From contig OZ029927.1 in NCBI GenBank assembly GCA_964023275.1, positions 14,137,222 to 14,201,221 of the forward strand: a DNA stretch of 64,000 bases, given 5' to 3'. Source of the DNA: Norana najaformis (taxonomy: Eukaryota > Annelida > Clitellata > Crassiclitellata > Hormogastridae). The position numbers were made by a program, and so were the translations under genes. Under the pieces are notes generated by a model. That model did not search any database. It saw nothing but the letters and a program-made list of their open reading frames with translations, and was not told where the DNA came from. Positions 10,501-22,500 of this stretch are shown here, in pieces (position 1 is the first letter of the stretch; every line of letters starts with the position of its first letter).

Positions 10501-13500
10501 CCCATCTCTTCTTTTGTCTTCCCCGACTGCCGCGTCCGTAAACCTCTGCTGTCATAATTCTTTTAATGCAGTTTTCCTCTTTTCTCCTCATCAAATTTAT
10601 TACACAGTGTAAGTAAATATTTATGTAGCACCATATCTGAGCCTTTGTCATGTTTCCTTTGTTGTGCTTTTTCGTGGCTGGTCAGTTCTTACTTTACAGT
10701 GTGTGTTCAGTCAGAACTGCTTCAAATGCTTTCTGTGACCTTACACAAAGTACTGGCAAAGAAAAGTCTAAACAAATCTCCTTCGTTTGGTTCAAGTGCT
10801 CTGTGGCAAGCTTTCAGTTGCCACTGCATTATACAGATTGTTCACTGCTTTGTGATTAATGTAATGTAATGTTGGGATTTCAGACATTTTTGTATCATTT
10901 ATGGTGCTCTATTCTTGATCATAGACCACCTTAAGATTTCAGGTTGTCTGTCACTGACAGATTGTTGACCAAGAGAGAAAAGGAGGATCGTTAAAAGCTT
11001 GAATATAAGCAACTAAATAGTCTTATCTTAACGATTGTTCTCAAGGAGTTGCAATAAACATATCTCCTCTGATCCTGTCATTCAGGTGTTCCTGAGGGTT
11101 GTGTCCTTGGGCGTCTCCTTTTTTCAAACTTTATTTCACCCATTTGTCAAATTGCAATCATGCAATATGCTGAAAATACTCAGCTTTACAGATCCCTGAG
11201 CTAAAACTGATCTTGAACTCTGTTCTCTTTTCTCATTTGGTTCTGCTTTAACGCTCTTGCAGTCAACCCTGATAAGTCACGAGGCAATTCTTTTTGCAAC
11301 TCATCAGTGTATGCAGTATTTCTTTTCACATTCTTCTAGTGTCGTGACTGATAACTCACTCACTACGAGCTCACACATCTTCAGTATGAAGATCGTGTTT
11401 CCACCACATCAGTGCATTTTGTCATTTTGTCGCATTAAGCATTCTCTGACTGATGACGTGGCTAAACAGTGAGTTGTGCACTTCTTGTTTCTATGTAGAT
11501 GTGTTGTTATATGGTATATCCTCTTTTAATCGAAAAAAGCTCTAGATGGTTCAAAACTCTCTCTCTCTCTAGGCTGCTATGTGTTCTTTTTCTTCTTCAT
11601 CAGATGCTTTAGATTGTCTTTGTGAGCTTTACTGGCTCTCAGCTGAATGGCGTGTGTAGTTTAAGATTGGTTGCTTGACCTTTGAAGCCAAGAATACCAG
11701 CTTTCCATCATATCTTCATACATTGCTAACATCGTACTGGATCTCCTAGACCCTTACTTTCTTCTGCTATTGTCTGTAGCTAGAACTGAGATTCAGGAAA
11801 AATGTAGGCTCACATGATTTCAGCTACTGTGCTCCTCATATCTGGAATCGTCTACCACAAAAGGCTCGACTTGCCAACTTGCATTCATCGTTTAAATCTT
11901 TTGTCAAGACTCACTGTTTGACTCTGGCTTTTTCATAACTCCATCTTGGCCCCCTAGCGAAATGTATCCACACTCACATTAAGGTTTACTGAGTTTGCAT
12001 ACCTTTAATAATTATTAAATAAATAAATGTTAGATTACTTCTAAACCATAAGATCTGTTTTAGGACACGTTGATCTGTTTTTACATAGTGGTAGTTTTCA
12101 TAAACAGAAGCACTGCATTTTGTCATTCTTTTGTTGGTGTGATAAATTGGACCCCATCTTGAGTGCTTGTGTTCAGTAATGCCGATGCATTCCACATCGG
12201 CCTCGAACGGATATGGAGTATGCACCATGAACTTTTGGAGCGTATGGTGAGATTAGTTAAGTGGCTTGGAGGATACTCGGTGCGAACTTCGGGCCGACTT
12301 GAAATGCATCGTAGTAATGAATGCTAATGTAGAAGTCCCATCTGTCATGAAAAGCTTGTTGGTCCACTAAAGGCGCCAATTTAGTGGCTCGTCTGCTGTA
12401 TGGGCGAGCTGACCTCTAGCCGTCAGGATGCCGGCTGCTGAAACAAGGCACACGCACGAGATATTAATAATGCCTGATGCTTCGAATAATGACTGTGTGT
12501 GTGTCTGTGTGTGTGACGTGTGTGTGTGGGTGTATGTGTGTGTTTATATGTGTGTGTAGGTGTGTTTGTGTTTGGTGTGTGTGTGTGTGGCGTCTTGTAA
12601 TGACTGTGTGTGTGTGATGTTTGGGTCTTGTGTTTCTTGATGGGTAAATATGGCAGCAGAATGAAAAGCATATTTAAGCGGGTGATGTGGTTGGTCAGAT
12701 GGGGACCACCTGGTCAGATGAATGCCCTGCCTTTCCTCATCCATTGCTCAGATGAACTTCTGGCTGGTTGTTTCTAACTGTTTCTAAAAACGGACATCTC
12801 TGATCTGTTTCACTTTCTAGCAACATGTCTATATTTTTTCCTGATGTTATTGGTTTGTTACTGCGTAAACTGTTTCGATATCAAGTGATGCATTTAAATA
12901 TTTGGCTGCTATTGTTGGCTTGCTGTTGTTTATGCTTACCCAAATGAGATACATTGCTGCCTCCTCACTGCATGCGGCAGTGTAACACGATTCCCAATCT
13001 AGAGCACTCGGGCAAAGCCTCACTAGAACACTAGGTAGTTGCTAAGTATCCTCCTGATGCAAGTATCCTCCTTATGCAAATATCCTTCTGCAGAGTCTGG
13101 ACTTCCTATCTATCTCCTTATGCAGATTCTTGACTTCCTATCCTCCTTATGCAGAGGCTGGACTTCCTATCCTTATGCAGAATCTGGACTTCCTATCCTC
13201 CTTATGCAGAGGCTGGACTTCCTATCCTCCTTATGCAGAGTCTGGACTTCCTATCCTCCTTATGCAGCATCTGGACTTCCTATCCTCCTTATGCAGAGGC
13301 TGGACTTCCTATCCTTCTTATGCAGAATCTGGACTTCCTGTCCTCCTTGTGCAGAATCTAGACTTCCTGTCCTCCTTATACAGAATCTGGACTTCCTGTC
13401 CTCCTTATGCAGAATCTGGACTTCCTGTCCTCTTTATGTAGAATCTGGACTTCCTGTCCTCCTTATGCAGAATCTGGACTCCCTATCCTTATGCAGAATT

Positions 13501-16500
13501 TGGACTTCCTATTCTCCTTATGCAGAGTCTGGACTTCCTGTCCTCCTTATGCAGAATCTGGACTTCCTATCCTCCTTGTGCAGAATCTGGACTCCCTATC
13601 CTCCTTATGCAGAATTTGGACTTCCTTTTCTCCTTATGCAGAGTCTGGACTTCCTGTCCTCCTTATGCAGAATCTGGACTTCCTGTCCTCCTTGTGCAGA
13701 ATCTGGACTTCCTATCCTCCTTTTACAGAATCTGGACTTCCTGTCCTCCTTATACAGAGTCTGGGCTTCCTATCCTCCTTATGCAGAGTATGGACTTCCT
13801 ATCCTCCTTGTGCAGAATCTGGACTCCCTATCCTCCTTATGCAGAATTTGGACTTCCTATTCTCCTTATGCAGAGTCTGGACTTCCTATCCTCCTTATGC
13901 AGAGTATGGACTTCCTATTCTCCTTATGCAGAGTCTGGACTTCCTGTCCTCCTTATGCAGAGTCTGGACTTCCTGTCCTCCTTATGCACAGTCTGGACTT
14001 CCTGTCCTCCTTATGCACAGTCTGGACTTCCTGTCCTCCTTATGCACAGTCTGGACTTCCTGTCCTCCTTTTCAGAGGCTGGACTTCGCATAGATACATG
14101 CCGGTTAGTTTACTTAAGTATCTTGACCTAATGGAAGGAGATCATGATTAGAGGAAGGACTGGCCACCAATCCTGTTATGTTAAGGTTAAAACAGGGAAG
14201 TTGTTAACACATCATATTCGTGGGCTTGCAGCACTTGTGTGAGGTAAATGTACTTCAAGAGCTACTTAAAAGGTACTTAAAAGACACTATATTGTCTCGA
14301 TATATACATTGATGAGGCGTCCATCAGAAGAACCAACAAAGTCCAAAATCAGCATTTATAAAGAAACCTAAACGTGAAACCACTCTTGTTTGTTCCTTCT
14401 GTGTATAAAGAAATCAGTAATGGGGTTTTATAGGACAAACTGTATTCTTCCACGGAACATCAAACTACTATAATATAGTCTAGCCAGTGCTCTACTTATT
14501 GATGCAGTTAGCAAAATTTTTGCTAAAAATATACTTTATTCTTCTGATGGAGGCCTCACATACATACATACATACCGGTACATACATATATGCACACATA
14601 CATACATACATACATATGTATATACATCCCTCTGTGGTTTGTCTAAGGTATTGACTTTTTATTTTTTCTTTGTTTGGTTGTTGACTTTTAATGGCATATT
14701 TATTTGCATGTATATGATTTTGTAAATATTTAAGTATCAACACAGTCATGTAGTGCTTTCTGGGATCAAACAAAGGCACTAAAAATATCTGTCTGTGAGA
14801 CCAGAGAAGGCACAACTTAAGTTAGACGTTAAATATTTCTTGAGCAGTTTCTGACAGAACAGTTCCGATGGAGGATTGTTGTTGAACTGCTAGTAATTTG
14901 TTTTATTTAACTTAAGTGGAACGTACTCTTAATAGCTCAGGTACATGCTGTGGAAATGAGCTCTTGCACTGTAACTTCCCTAACATAGCAGGTGTGATAA
15001 TATAGGCAGGAGGAGGGAGGGGGAGAGGAGGAGGAGAGCAGTCCCTTGTGTTAACCCTGAGAGGCATGAACTGTTAGCAGCATTGTTTTTCTTGACCTTT
15101 GCATATGAGGATGGGTGACTAGTCCTCTCACTGTCCACCTGATCTTCCCACTGAGTGTGTGTATGGTTGATGTACTCATTTTGCAGCCGAGCACTGGGGG
15201 CACTAGTGGAACCTATATGATTAAATGTCTTTCAGTCTAAGCATGGATTTGAACCCATGACGTCTGGATCTGGGATTCAATATCTTGAGTCAGGGTCCTA
15301 ATTTCAGTTTTAGGATCAGCATTTCATATTTTTAATATACTTGAAGCGGTTTTTCAATCCTTGCAAATTACTCATCTGGAGTGCAACCAGATTGGACAAT
15401 TTTTTCTGGCATATTAGTTTGACTGAGCAAAGACTATTAATTTATGCCTTGTGAATGTTTATAGAGACACTATGGAGATTTACAGCTTTCAGTATGTTTA
15501 TCAGGACTTTTCACCTAAGCCATATGGTCTTATTTTGAGAATGACTGATGGTGATTTTGGTTTTTTTTACAGCAATCAGGAACTTGGACTTGATTTTTGT
15601 GCTGGCTTCAAATCAAACTGTCAACTGGAAAATTGTCTCCGACTGCATCGACAAAGCCCGACATGTCTATTTCTGGGTGAGTCTGATCTTCTATGAGGTC
15701 ATTCGTTATTAACCTTCTTTGAGTTCTTTTTTTTGAATAGCTTGACCTGTCCAGTCTAACTGTTGCTCGGATTCTCTTGCTTTTTGATTTTAAATAACTT
15801 GCTGGCCAATCAGTTGGCTGTCAGTCATTGGTAACTGGCTTGCCAAATTACTGAAGGATTTACGATGAAACTGTCACATTTTTACAGTGGCATTTGTGAG
15901 CTTCTTTCGTTAAAAGCTTTGTGTCATAGCTTTATCTTATGATGGAATGCTGCTGACTAACATGATGTTAGGATGATTGAATTTCTAGATGCATTACTGA
16001 CTTAATAAATGACTAAATAACCAGCAGAATTTAAGTGAGTGAGAGTGAGCGAGCGAGCGAGTGAGTGAGGAAGGGAAGCAAGCCGGCCATATTAAACAAA
16101 TAAAATACTGAAAACTGGCATTTACTGGTAATATATTATTATTTCTTATTAAAGAAATAAACTTTGCATCTGTAATGCTTTACTTTTGAGCAATTGTGTT
16201 TGTTCGACACACAACTTCATATTTCATTGGGGTTGTTGTGTTTACATTTGGTGCCCAGGATGAAACATCATTGAGTTCTGTATGCTTAGCATTTGAGGGG
16301 GCGGCCTAGAAGGGCGCTTGAGCAAGTCATCAGGGCTCTGTGGGATATTGCGATGTTTGATATTGCCCAGCCATATTTCATAGGTCGGCGCCGTTGGCGT
16401 TGTTGTGTATAGTAATATGGCCACTGGACGCATGGCTAGTAGTGATTGATGGCCTGGCTTTCGGGCCATTGCGTCTCTTTTAATTTGTTTCTGTTCCGCT

Positions 16501-19500
16501 GTTGGTGGCCGATCGGCTGGCGTTGTTTGCCTGTTTCAACTGAATACAGATGAAGTTAACTGAGCATTTTGTCCGGCATGATACCAATTCGGCCAGCATG
16601 GTGCCAGACCGGTCACTAGGCAAAGAGGGTTCCGACGCTCCCAACTTTTGTTGACAAGGCGACTTTTGTTAGGCGAATTTTTAAGTATTCAGTTGTCTTA
16701 TTGGCAAAATTTGATTGAAAAATATTTTACTAAGTGGAGAATTAGAAGCCAAAGCAGTTGGTCAAACAGTCTGTACTTCTTCTTCAAGTTCTCTGCCCCT
16801 GGGCAGGTTTGAATGTTCAATGGTGCCATTCCTGACGTTGTTGGGACTCCTCCTTCAGTTTACCGTGTCCATCCGCCATTGTCCAGTCTAGTAGCACTTG
16901 TCTAGGTCTTCCTATTCTTTTCTTTCCTTCCATTCTTCCCGCTATGATATTTCTCAGGAGGGAATCACCTCTCACTATGTGTCCAATCCATTTCCTCGGT
17001 CTCGTTTCCTCTGTCTTTACTTGCGCTGTCGTAATTCGGACGAACATGATTTTGACGAACATAACGGTCACGTGAACCAATCATGGTATTTTGCGGAACT
17101 GCTTTTGCCCCGGTCCTGAATTGTCTTCACATAGGCATGACCGTTTGGTCGGCCGATTTGGTTGATGGCGTTTTTCGTGATTTGGGATCATTTGGTGTAG
17201 GCGCTTGTGTTTGCAGGGCGGACACGCCGTTTCTTTTATGTATACGTTTGCCCGTCGTCCCCTGTTGGTCGTGTGCTTCTAATGAATGTTTGTCGTGGGC
17301 TCGTTTCCATTCTGGTGGCTCGTTTAAAATCCGCTGGCAATTGCGTCTTCCTGGAATCAGAAATGATTCTATCTCGTTATGTGTTGCCATGGCGTTTGGG
17401 CACTGTTGCTAAGTGGCTCGTTTTGTCCCTGGTGCATAGGCGCTTGGAGGTGCATATTGTGATCAGATGAGCGGTGGATGGGTTGGGTGGGTGGATGGAT
17501 GGGTGAGTTGGTGGATGGGTGAGTGGGTGGATGGGTTGGGTTGGGTGGATGGGTTTGGTTGAGTGGATGGGTGAGTGGGTGGATGGGTGAGTTGGTGGGT
17601 GGGTTTGGTTGAGTGGATGGGTGAGTTGGTGGATGGGTGAGTGGGTGGGTGGATGGGTTGGGTTGGGTGGATGGGTGAGTGGGTGGATGAGTTGGGTGGA
17701 TGGGTGAGTGGGTAAATGTCGACTCACCTGTGTGGCAACTAGTGGGTGGACAGTGAATGGCAGAAGACGTCAACTGGTGGATGGACATTGAATGGCCAGT
17801 GTTTTCAGCTGATGGGTGGCCATTGTGGTGCTGTATTTGGTTGACACCTGAATGACGTCTTTCGTCTGAATGCTTTCTATGGGGTCTGGTGTAAATGAGA
17901 AAAAAGGGAGATCTAAATACCTGATGCCTGTCACTAGGGAAATTCCGTGTTTTGGTAGCAACTCTGCTTTTATGAAGAATGTTTGTGAGAAAACTGAGCT
18001 AAGATTTTAAAAAGCTTCAAGCCATTTAAGCATTGACTTCACATTTTTCTTTCTTCTCAGTGCTGCCCCCATGAATCAGTCTGTGGAAAACAAGGAGTGG
18101 TTTTGAATTACTGCTTTTTGTAATGATTCGTTGTAACAATCTGCAAACCAGTTACTTTTTTCCTGTCAGATATGTACGTCTATATTTTAATGATACTGTA
18201 TCAGTGCTGTACTTGTTTTGAACAAAAAGAATATAACAGGTGGGCATTGTGATTTAAAACCTCTTTGTTACATTGTTGTATCTTACTGTTTTGTAGATGT
18301 GCTATGCTTCATTTCTTCATATGTGGGGTAGCTGAGTCTGACGTTGACTGGATAATGACACAGACAATAATAATTACAAAAATACTTATAATAATAATTA
18401 TTATTATTGTAAGAAGGAGAGCACTATAAAATAAAACAATGAAATAATAACAGCAACATCATTCGTAACAATAACAAAGCATTAACGGTGACAAAGTCAT
18501 AAACAATAGTTAATCATATGAACACCAGGTTTTTTCTTGGCTGGGTACGCACGCATACGATTCCTCATGCAGCCGATGGACGTATGGCACATTAACAGAT
18601 GTGTTACTTACTTTTGAAATTATTCAATGTTATTTCATCAAGCTGTTTGTTGCATCATGCGTGACTTACATGTTCTTCGAAATTATACTGTTCTGCCTTC
18701 ATGCTGTGAGAAATTTTAATTTGGTTTTGGATAAAATTTATCTGCATTTCTAATGATTAACTGTGTTGATGCAAATTTGTAATGCGACGTCTGACTCATT
18801 TGACACGGTGACTGAATCATGCGTCATGGTGACTTACTCGAGACGTGGATGACTCGTTTGGCAGAGTGACGAACTCATGACATGGTGGCTGATATGGTTG
18901 AGCAGCCACTGTGTAAATTGTGAGGTTGGAACCTCTCATGAGACGGTCACATAGGTACAGGCTTTGAGCAAGTCCTTAACGTTCCTTACAGGGGTCCTTA
19001 AATGGCGTGGCGCCCATTCAAACGGGCAGCGGTGATGAAGGATCTCACCAGCGTAATTCACTGAAAAATGAGCAGGGTCAAGGTCATACAGTCGCTATAG
19101 AAAATCATGTACATTTATATTTAATAAACAGCTTATCACAATCAGTTGTAATTGGTTACAGGGTCGACATAAACAGTACAGGTCCAAACCTTCCCCAAAG
19201 CAGAGATTCAAGCCTTCCCCAAAGCAGTTACTGGGTAGGGACCTTTAGCAAGTCCTTCACAAACAGCTGCTCAGCGCCATCGTCGCTCTTTAGGTGTATT
19301 TGTTTTTAGTGCAGCTTGTCCTTGCTGTTTTTGCCGGGTTCAGTTCCAGACGATGACAGAGAATTGATCGAAGAAACATTCTCTCTCACTGCTGTCGCAT
19401 GTTTTAGAATGCTTGGAAATAGCCTTGGAAAAATTTTTAAATGTTCTTAAGTATTTAAAAACAGGACACGTGTTGTCTTTTGACATGGCAAGATTGGATT

Positions 19501-22500
19501 TTGCAGAAATTACCTGAGCGGAAAACAAAAATAGGCCTAAATGTATTTTTCTCATATAAAAATGATAATGGAGACAACAGATTTAGACATAAACATGACT
19601 GATAAAGTACACAATTTTTATTGTGAAGCTATGCACCAGTGTTAAGCTATGCACCAGTGTAAGTAACATAATCAGATGGCTTGCCATTTCAATTAAAATT
19701 TGTTGCCGCAATTTGCAGTAAACTATTCCACTGATTATTTATGTTGCCTCAATTAACTGTTTAGCAAAAACCTATCCAGAGCCAGGTGTCGGATAAGAAA
19801 AACACGGTTTTTTGTTACTAAAAGTTGAAAGACAATCCTAAATGCTGTAACTTAGCCGCTGCTTAATCTGGGGGGCTGTAGTATGACAGGACTTCTTACT
19901 TGTTGGTTAACCGCAAATAGGACAAAGTATTTTAAACCAGATGACGATTTTAAACAGCAGGATGTCATAGTCTATGACCGACATCTGCTTTTTTAGTGTG
20001 CTTAGTCGTCTTAAGTACTGTTTCTACAGGTTTTTTGATGGCAGCTGTTCTGACATCTCCATCAAGCGGCTAATTAGCATCAGAAGGTTGTGGAACTGTT
20101 TGTACGTATATTGAGGGGAAAGGGTATGCTTCCCAGTGCAGGGAGATTGAGACAGACAGACACACAGACAGACAGACAGTCATTGGGGAAAAGGAAAGAC
20201 AGAGAGAGAGAGAGAGGGGGCAGAGGAGAGAGAAAAGGAGTGGGGAAGGAGAGTAAGAGGGAGAGAGAGAGACAGAGGAGGCAGCAAAAGGAAAGACAGA
20301 AACTTAAAGGATGAGTATTTTTTGGATCTGTTAAACAGGTTTCAAATAATAGTCGACTCATCCCAGTGTCCCATCCAAGAGTTAAAATAAGAAAATTTGA
20401 AGCAACAAGGAATCTTCAGTCGTTGGGTCAATGGGCCACGGAAAAATTCAACCACATTACTACAGTAGGAGAACACGAGTTGACACGGAAAATTACAACC
20501 TCAGTAGGATTAGGTATGTCTGCTTGCTTCTGGTAATGAAAATTCATTTTGTTTAAAATTAATGTTAACTGTTGACATATATTGATGTGTTTTAGCTTAA
20601 CAAAGAGGCACAATTAGGGTTTATCCTTTCGTGCTTTTGTCTCAATGCTGTACCTTATTGTTTGAAGCCCAGCTGTAACTTAATCGTAAGCCGGAGATTT
20701 CTACAGCGCCTAACAGAAAGCTGAGTTGCAGGAGCCAGCTTATTCACAGGCGCTTAGTCAAAACAAAATCGATAGGCAGGAAGGGTTCAGTTCCAGGTCA
20801 AGAGAAGTCAGACAAGCTATGGTGGATGGTGTTTGGAATTGAACAGGAATGTGAGATAAGGGGAAGAGGAAGAAACTGATTTGAAAACTATGAATACTGC
20901 CCTCAAAGATTCTGACTTTGGTATTTTGAGGGTGCATGTCGTTTTTGTGGTAATGGCTATAGTGTGTTAGGATCATGGGTAAGGTTACATAAAGTACATG
21001 CTGATTTATTATAAACCTAACAACTTAACCTTCAGAGATAAGTTTAAATGATTGAATAATGTTTTGGCTGAACTGGAAGCTTGACAACTGAAGTCCTATA
21101 ACCTATGGGTTAAGTGAACCGTCAGTTTGATGTGGCTTATCAGGAATTGACATGGAAGAGAACAGCTGACATGTTAGCAATCAGGTATCATGCTGGCCTT
21201 GGTGACTGTTTTGAAGAAAGTAATTGCACTTTCTCACTGAATTGTGATTGTAAGTGCACATTTATATAGCACTTGTTCAAGAAAACTTCTCAGAGATGCT
21301 CTTGACCTGACAACAAATATCTAACAGGGGCAGTGGGAGGAGAAGAAGCTCATGTCATAGGTCGCTTGGCAGCCTCTTCAAGAATTATGAACTGCTCTTG
21401 GGCGTTCTAGGTAGCTGGTCCAAAGCTTTAGAATTCACCGTCCAGTTCAGTTCGTTCTGTCAATTCTTTGATATCATTCAGGTTTAAACCAAAGATGCAT
21501 CTCTTTCAACTTGCGTACCCACCATAGCCTGGCTTCTGGTTTCTCTGACCTATCAGAATTTGACTTGGTTTCTCCAGTGGATTATGATTTTGGATTGCAA
21601 TTTTGGCTTGAAGCAGCCATTGACTGATGCCTTGTGTGTTATGATAATAGTGCTATAGAAGTCTTTACATTAGATTAGATTGGAACCGCGTGATTTGACT
21701 TTTGTTTTCTAGGCCGGAATGGTGCTGGGTTCTTGGTCTTTGGCCCTAGTTTTTGGAATTTCCTACCTGTTTCTGTCTGTTTTGCAAGTTCTCTGATGTT
21801 GTTTAAGTCAGGGTTGAAGTCTGTTTGTAGTGTGTAGCCTGTCTTCCAATCTCAGGGAATTAACAGATCCTGGCTGGTAATGTGCAGTGGATTGTGCTTT
21901 AGAATGCGGTTTTGCTTAGAATTGACCATCAATTGGTGCTTTGTGCATTAAGATAATGGCTGTACAGAAGCTTATAGATGAGATAAAAAATTATTTTAAT
22001 AGTGAAACTGTATTTGTTGCACATCAGAAGCATCATTACAGTTTGTTTTGAATTTTTTAGTTAATTGTTAGGGTGCTGTTTGTTTCAGGAACAGGCAAGG
22101 GAAAGGCATGCAGTGAACTGCACAGAGGTGAGGCTGCTGAAGAAACCGTGGGGTGCATTGATCCAGCCAACCAAGGACTCAACAACAAGTGAGTGTAGAG
22201 AGAAACAGTATCAGCATTTTATTTCATGCAAAACAATGCTCGTTTACTGGCAGTTATACTGAGCAGCTACGACGCGTTTGGTCAAAGATCATGTGGGTTC
22301 GACTCCGTGTAACGACACTGGGCAAGTTGTTTGCACACACAGTGCCTCTGTCGCCGAGCAGTATAATTTGGTACCAGTGTTAGCTGGGAAGTAAATGGCA
22401 ATTCCTGCGATGCACTGCCCCTGAGTCCAGGACCTTGGGATTCATCCATTGCCAGCTCAAGGCCCTAAGAAAAGGAAATGAGCACCTCCCCTATATCTCA

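Larger units (their letters stand above)
9719..15579 (+). other. Intron 3 of betaglycan
   Basis: Holds an inverted SINE right behind the donor (9738-9967), two LINE reverse-transcriptase pieces (10385-10651 minus; 11040-11950 plus), a GT tract (12495-12625), and a 29-bp satellite of about 1 kb (13085-14085). The long open frames at 13039-14151 come from the satellite. A 15000-15050 segment is GGA-rich. No extra exon found. Confidence 0.75.
15677..20338 (+). other. Intron 4 of betaglycan
   Basis: Contains a LINE fragment on the minus strand (16800-17080), a GGGT/GGAT tract (17465-17712), a dispersed repeat with a tRNA-like head (18870-19310), a small ATTATT stretch (18370-18415), and a GA-rich tract (20150-20300). 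No exon recognised. Confidence 0.7.
20514..22088 (+). other. Intron 5 of betaglycan
   Basis: Holds one 'cgagatttctacag' repeat (20685-20762), a 'gcacatttatatagcac' repeat (21240-21330) and two LINE 3' ends (21400-21685, 21718-21985). No exon seen. Confidence 0.7.

Noticed and set aside
13039-14151. 370-residue plus-strand open frame and two overlapping ones (228 and 203 residues)
   Set aside because: All are produced by a 29-bp satellite lacking stops in every phase. There is no start context, splice signal or family likeness, and it lies in a betaglycan intron.
17369-17788. His/Pro/Thr repeat frames of 139 and 116 residues, minus strand
   Set aside because: They arise from the GGGT/GGAT tract.
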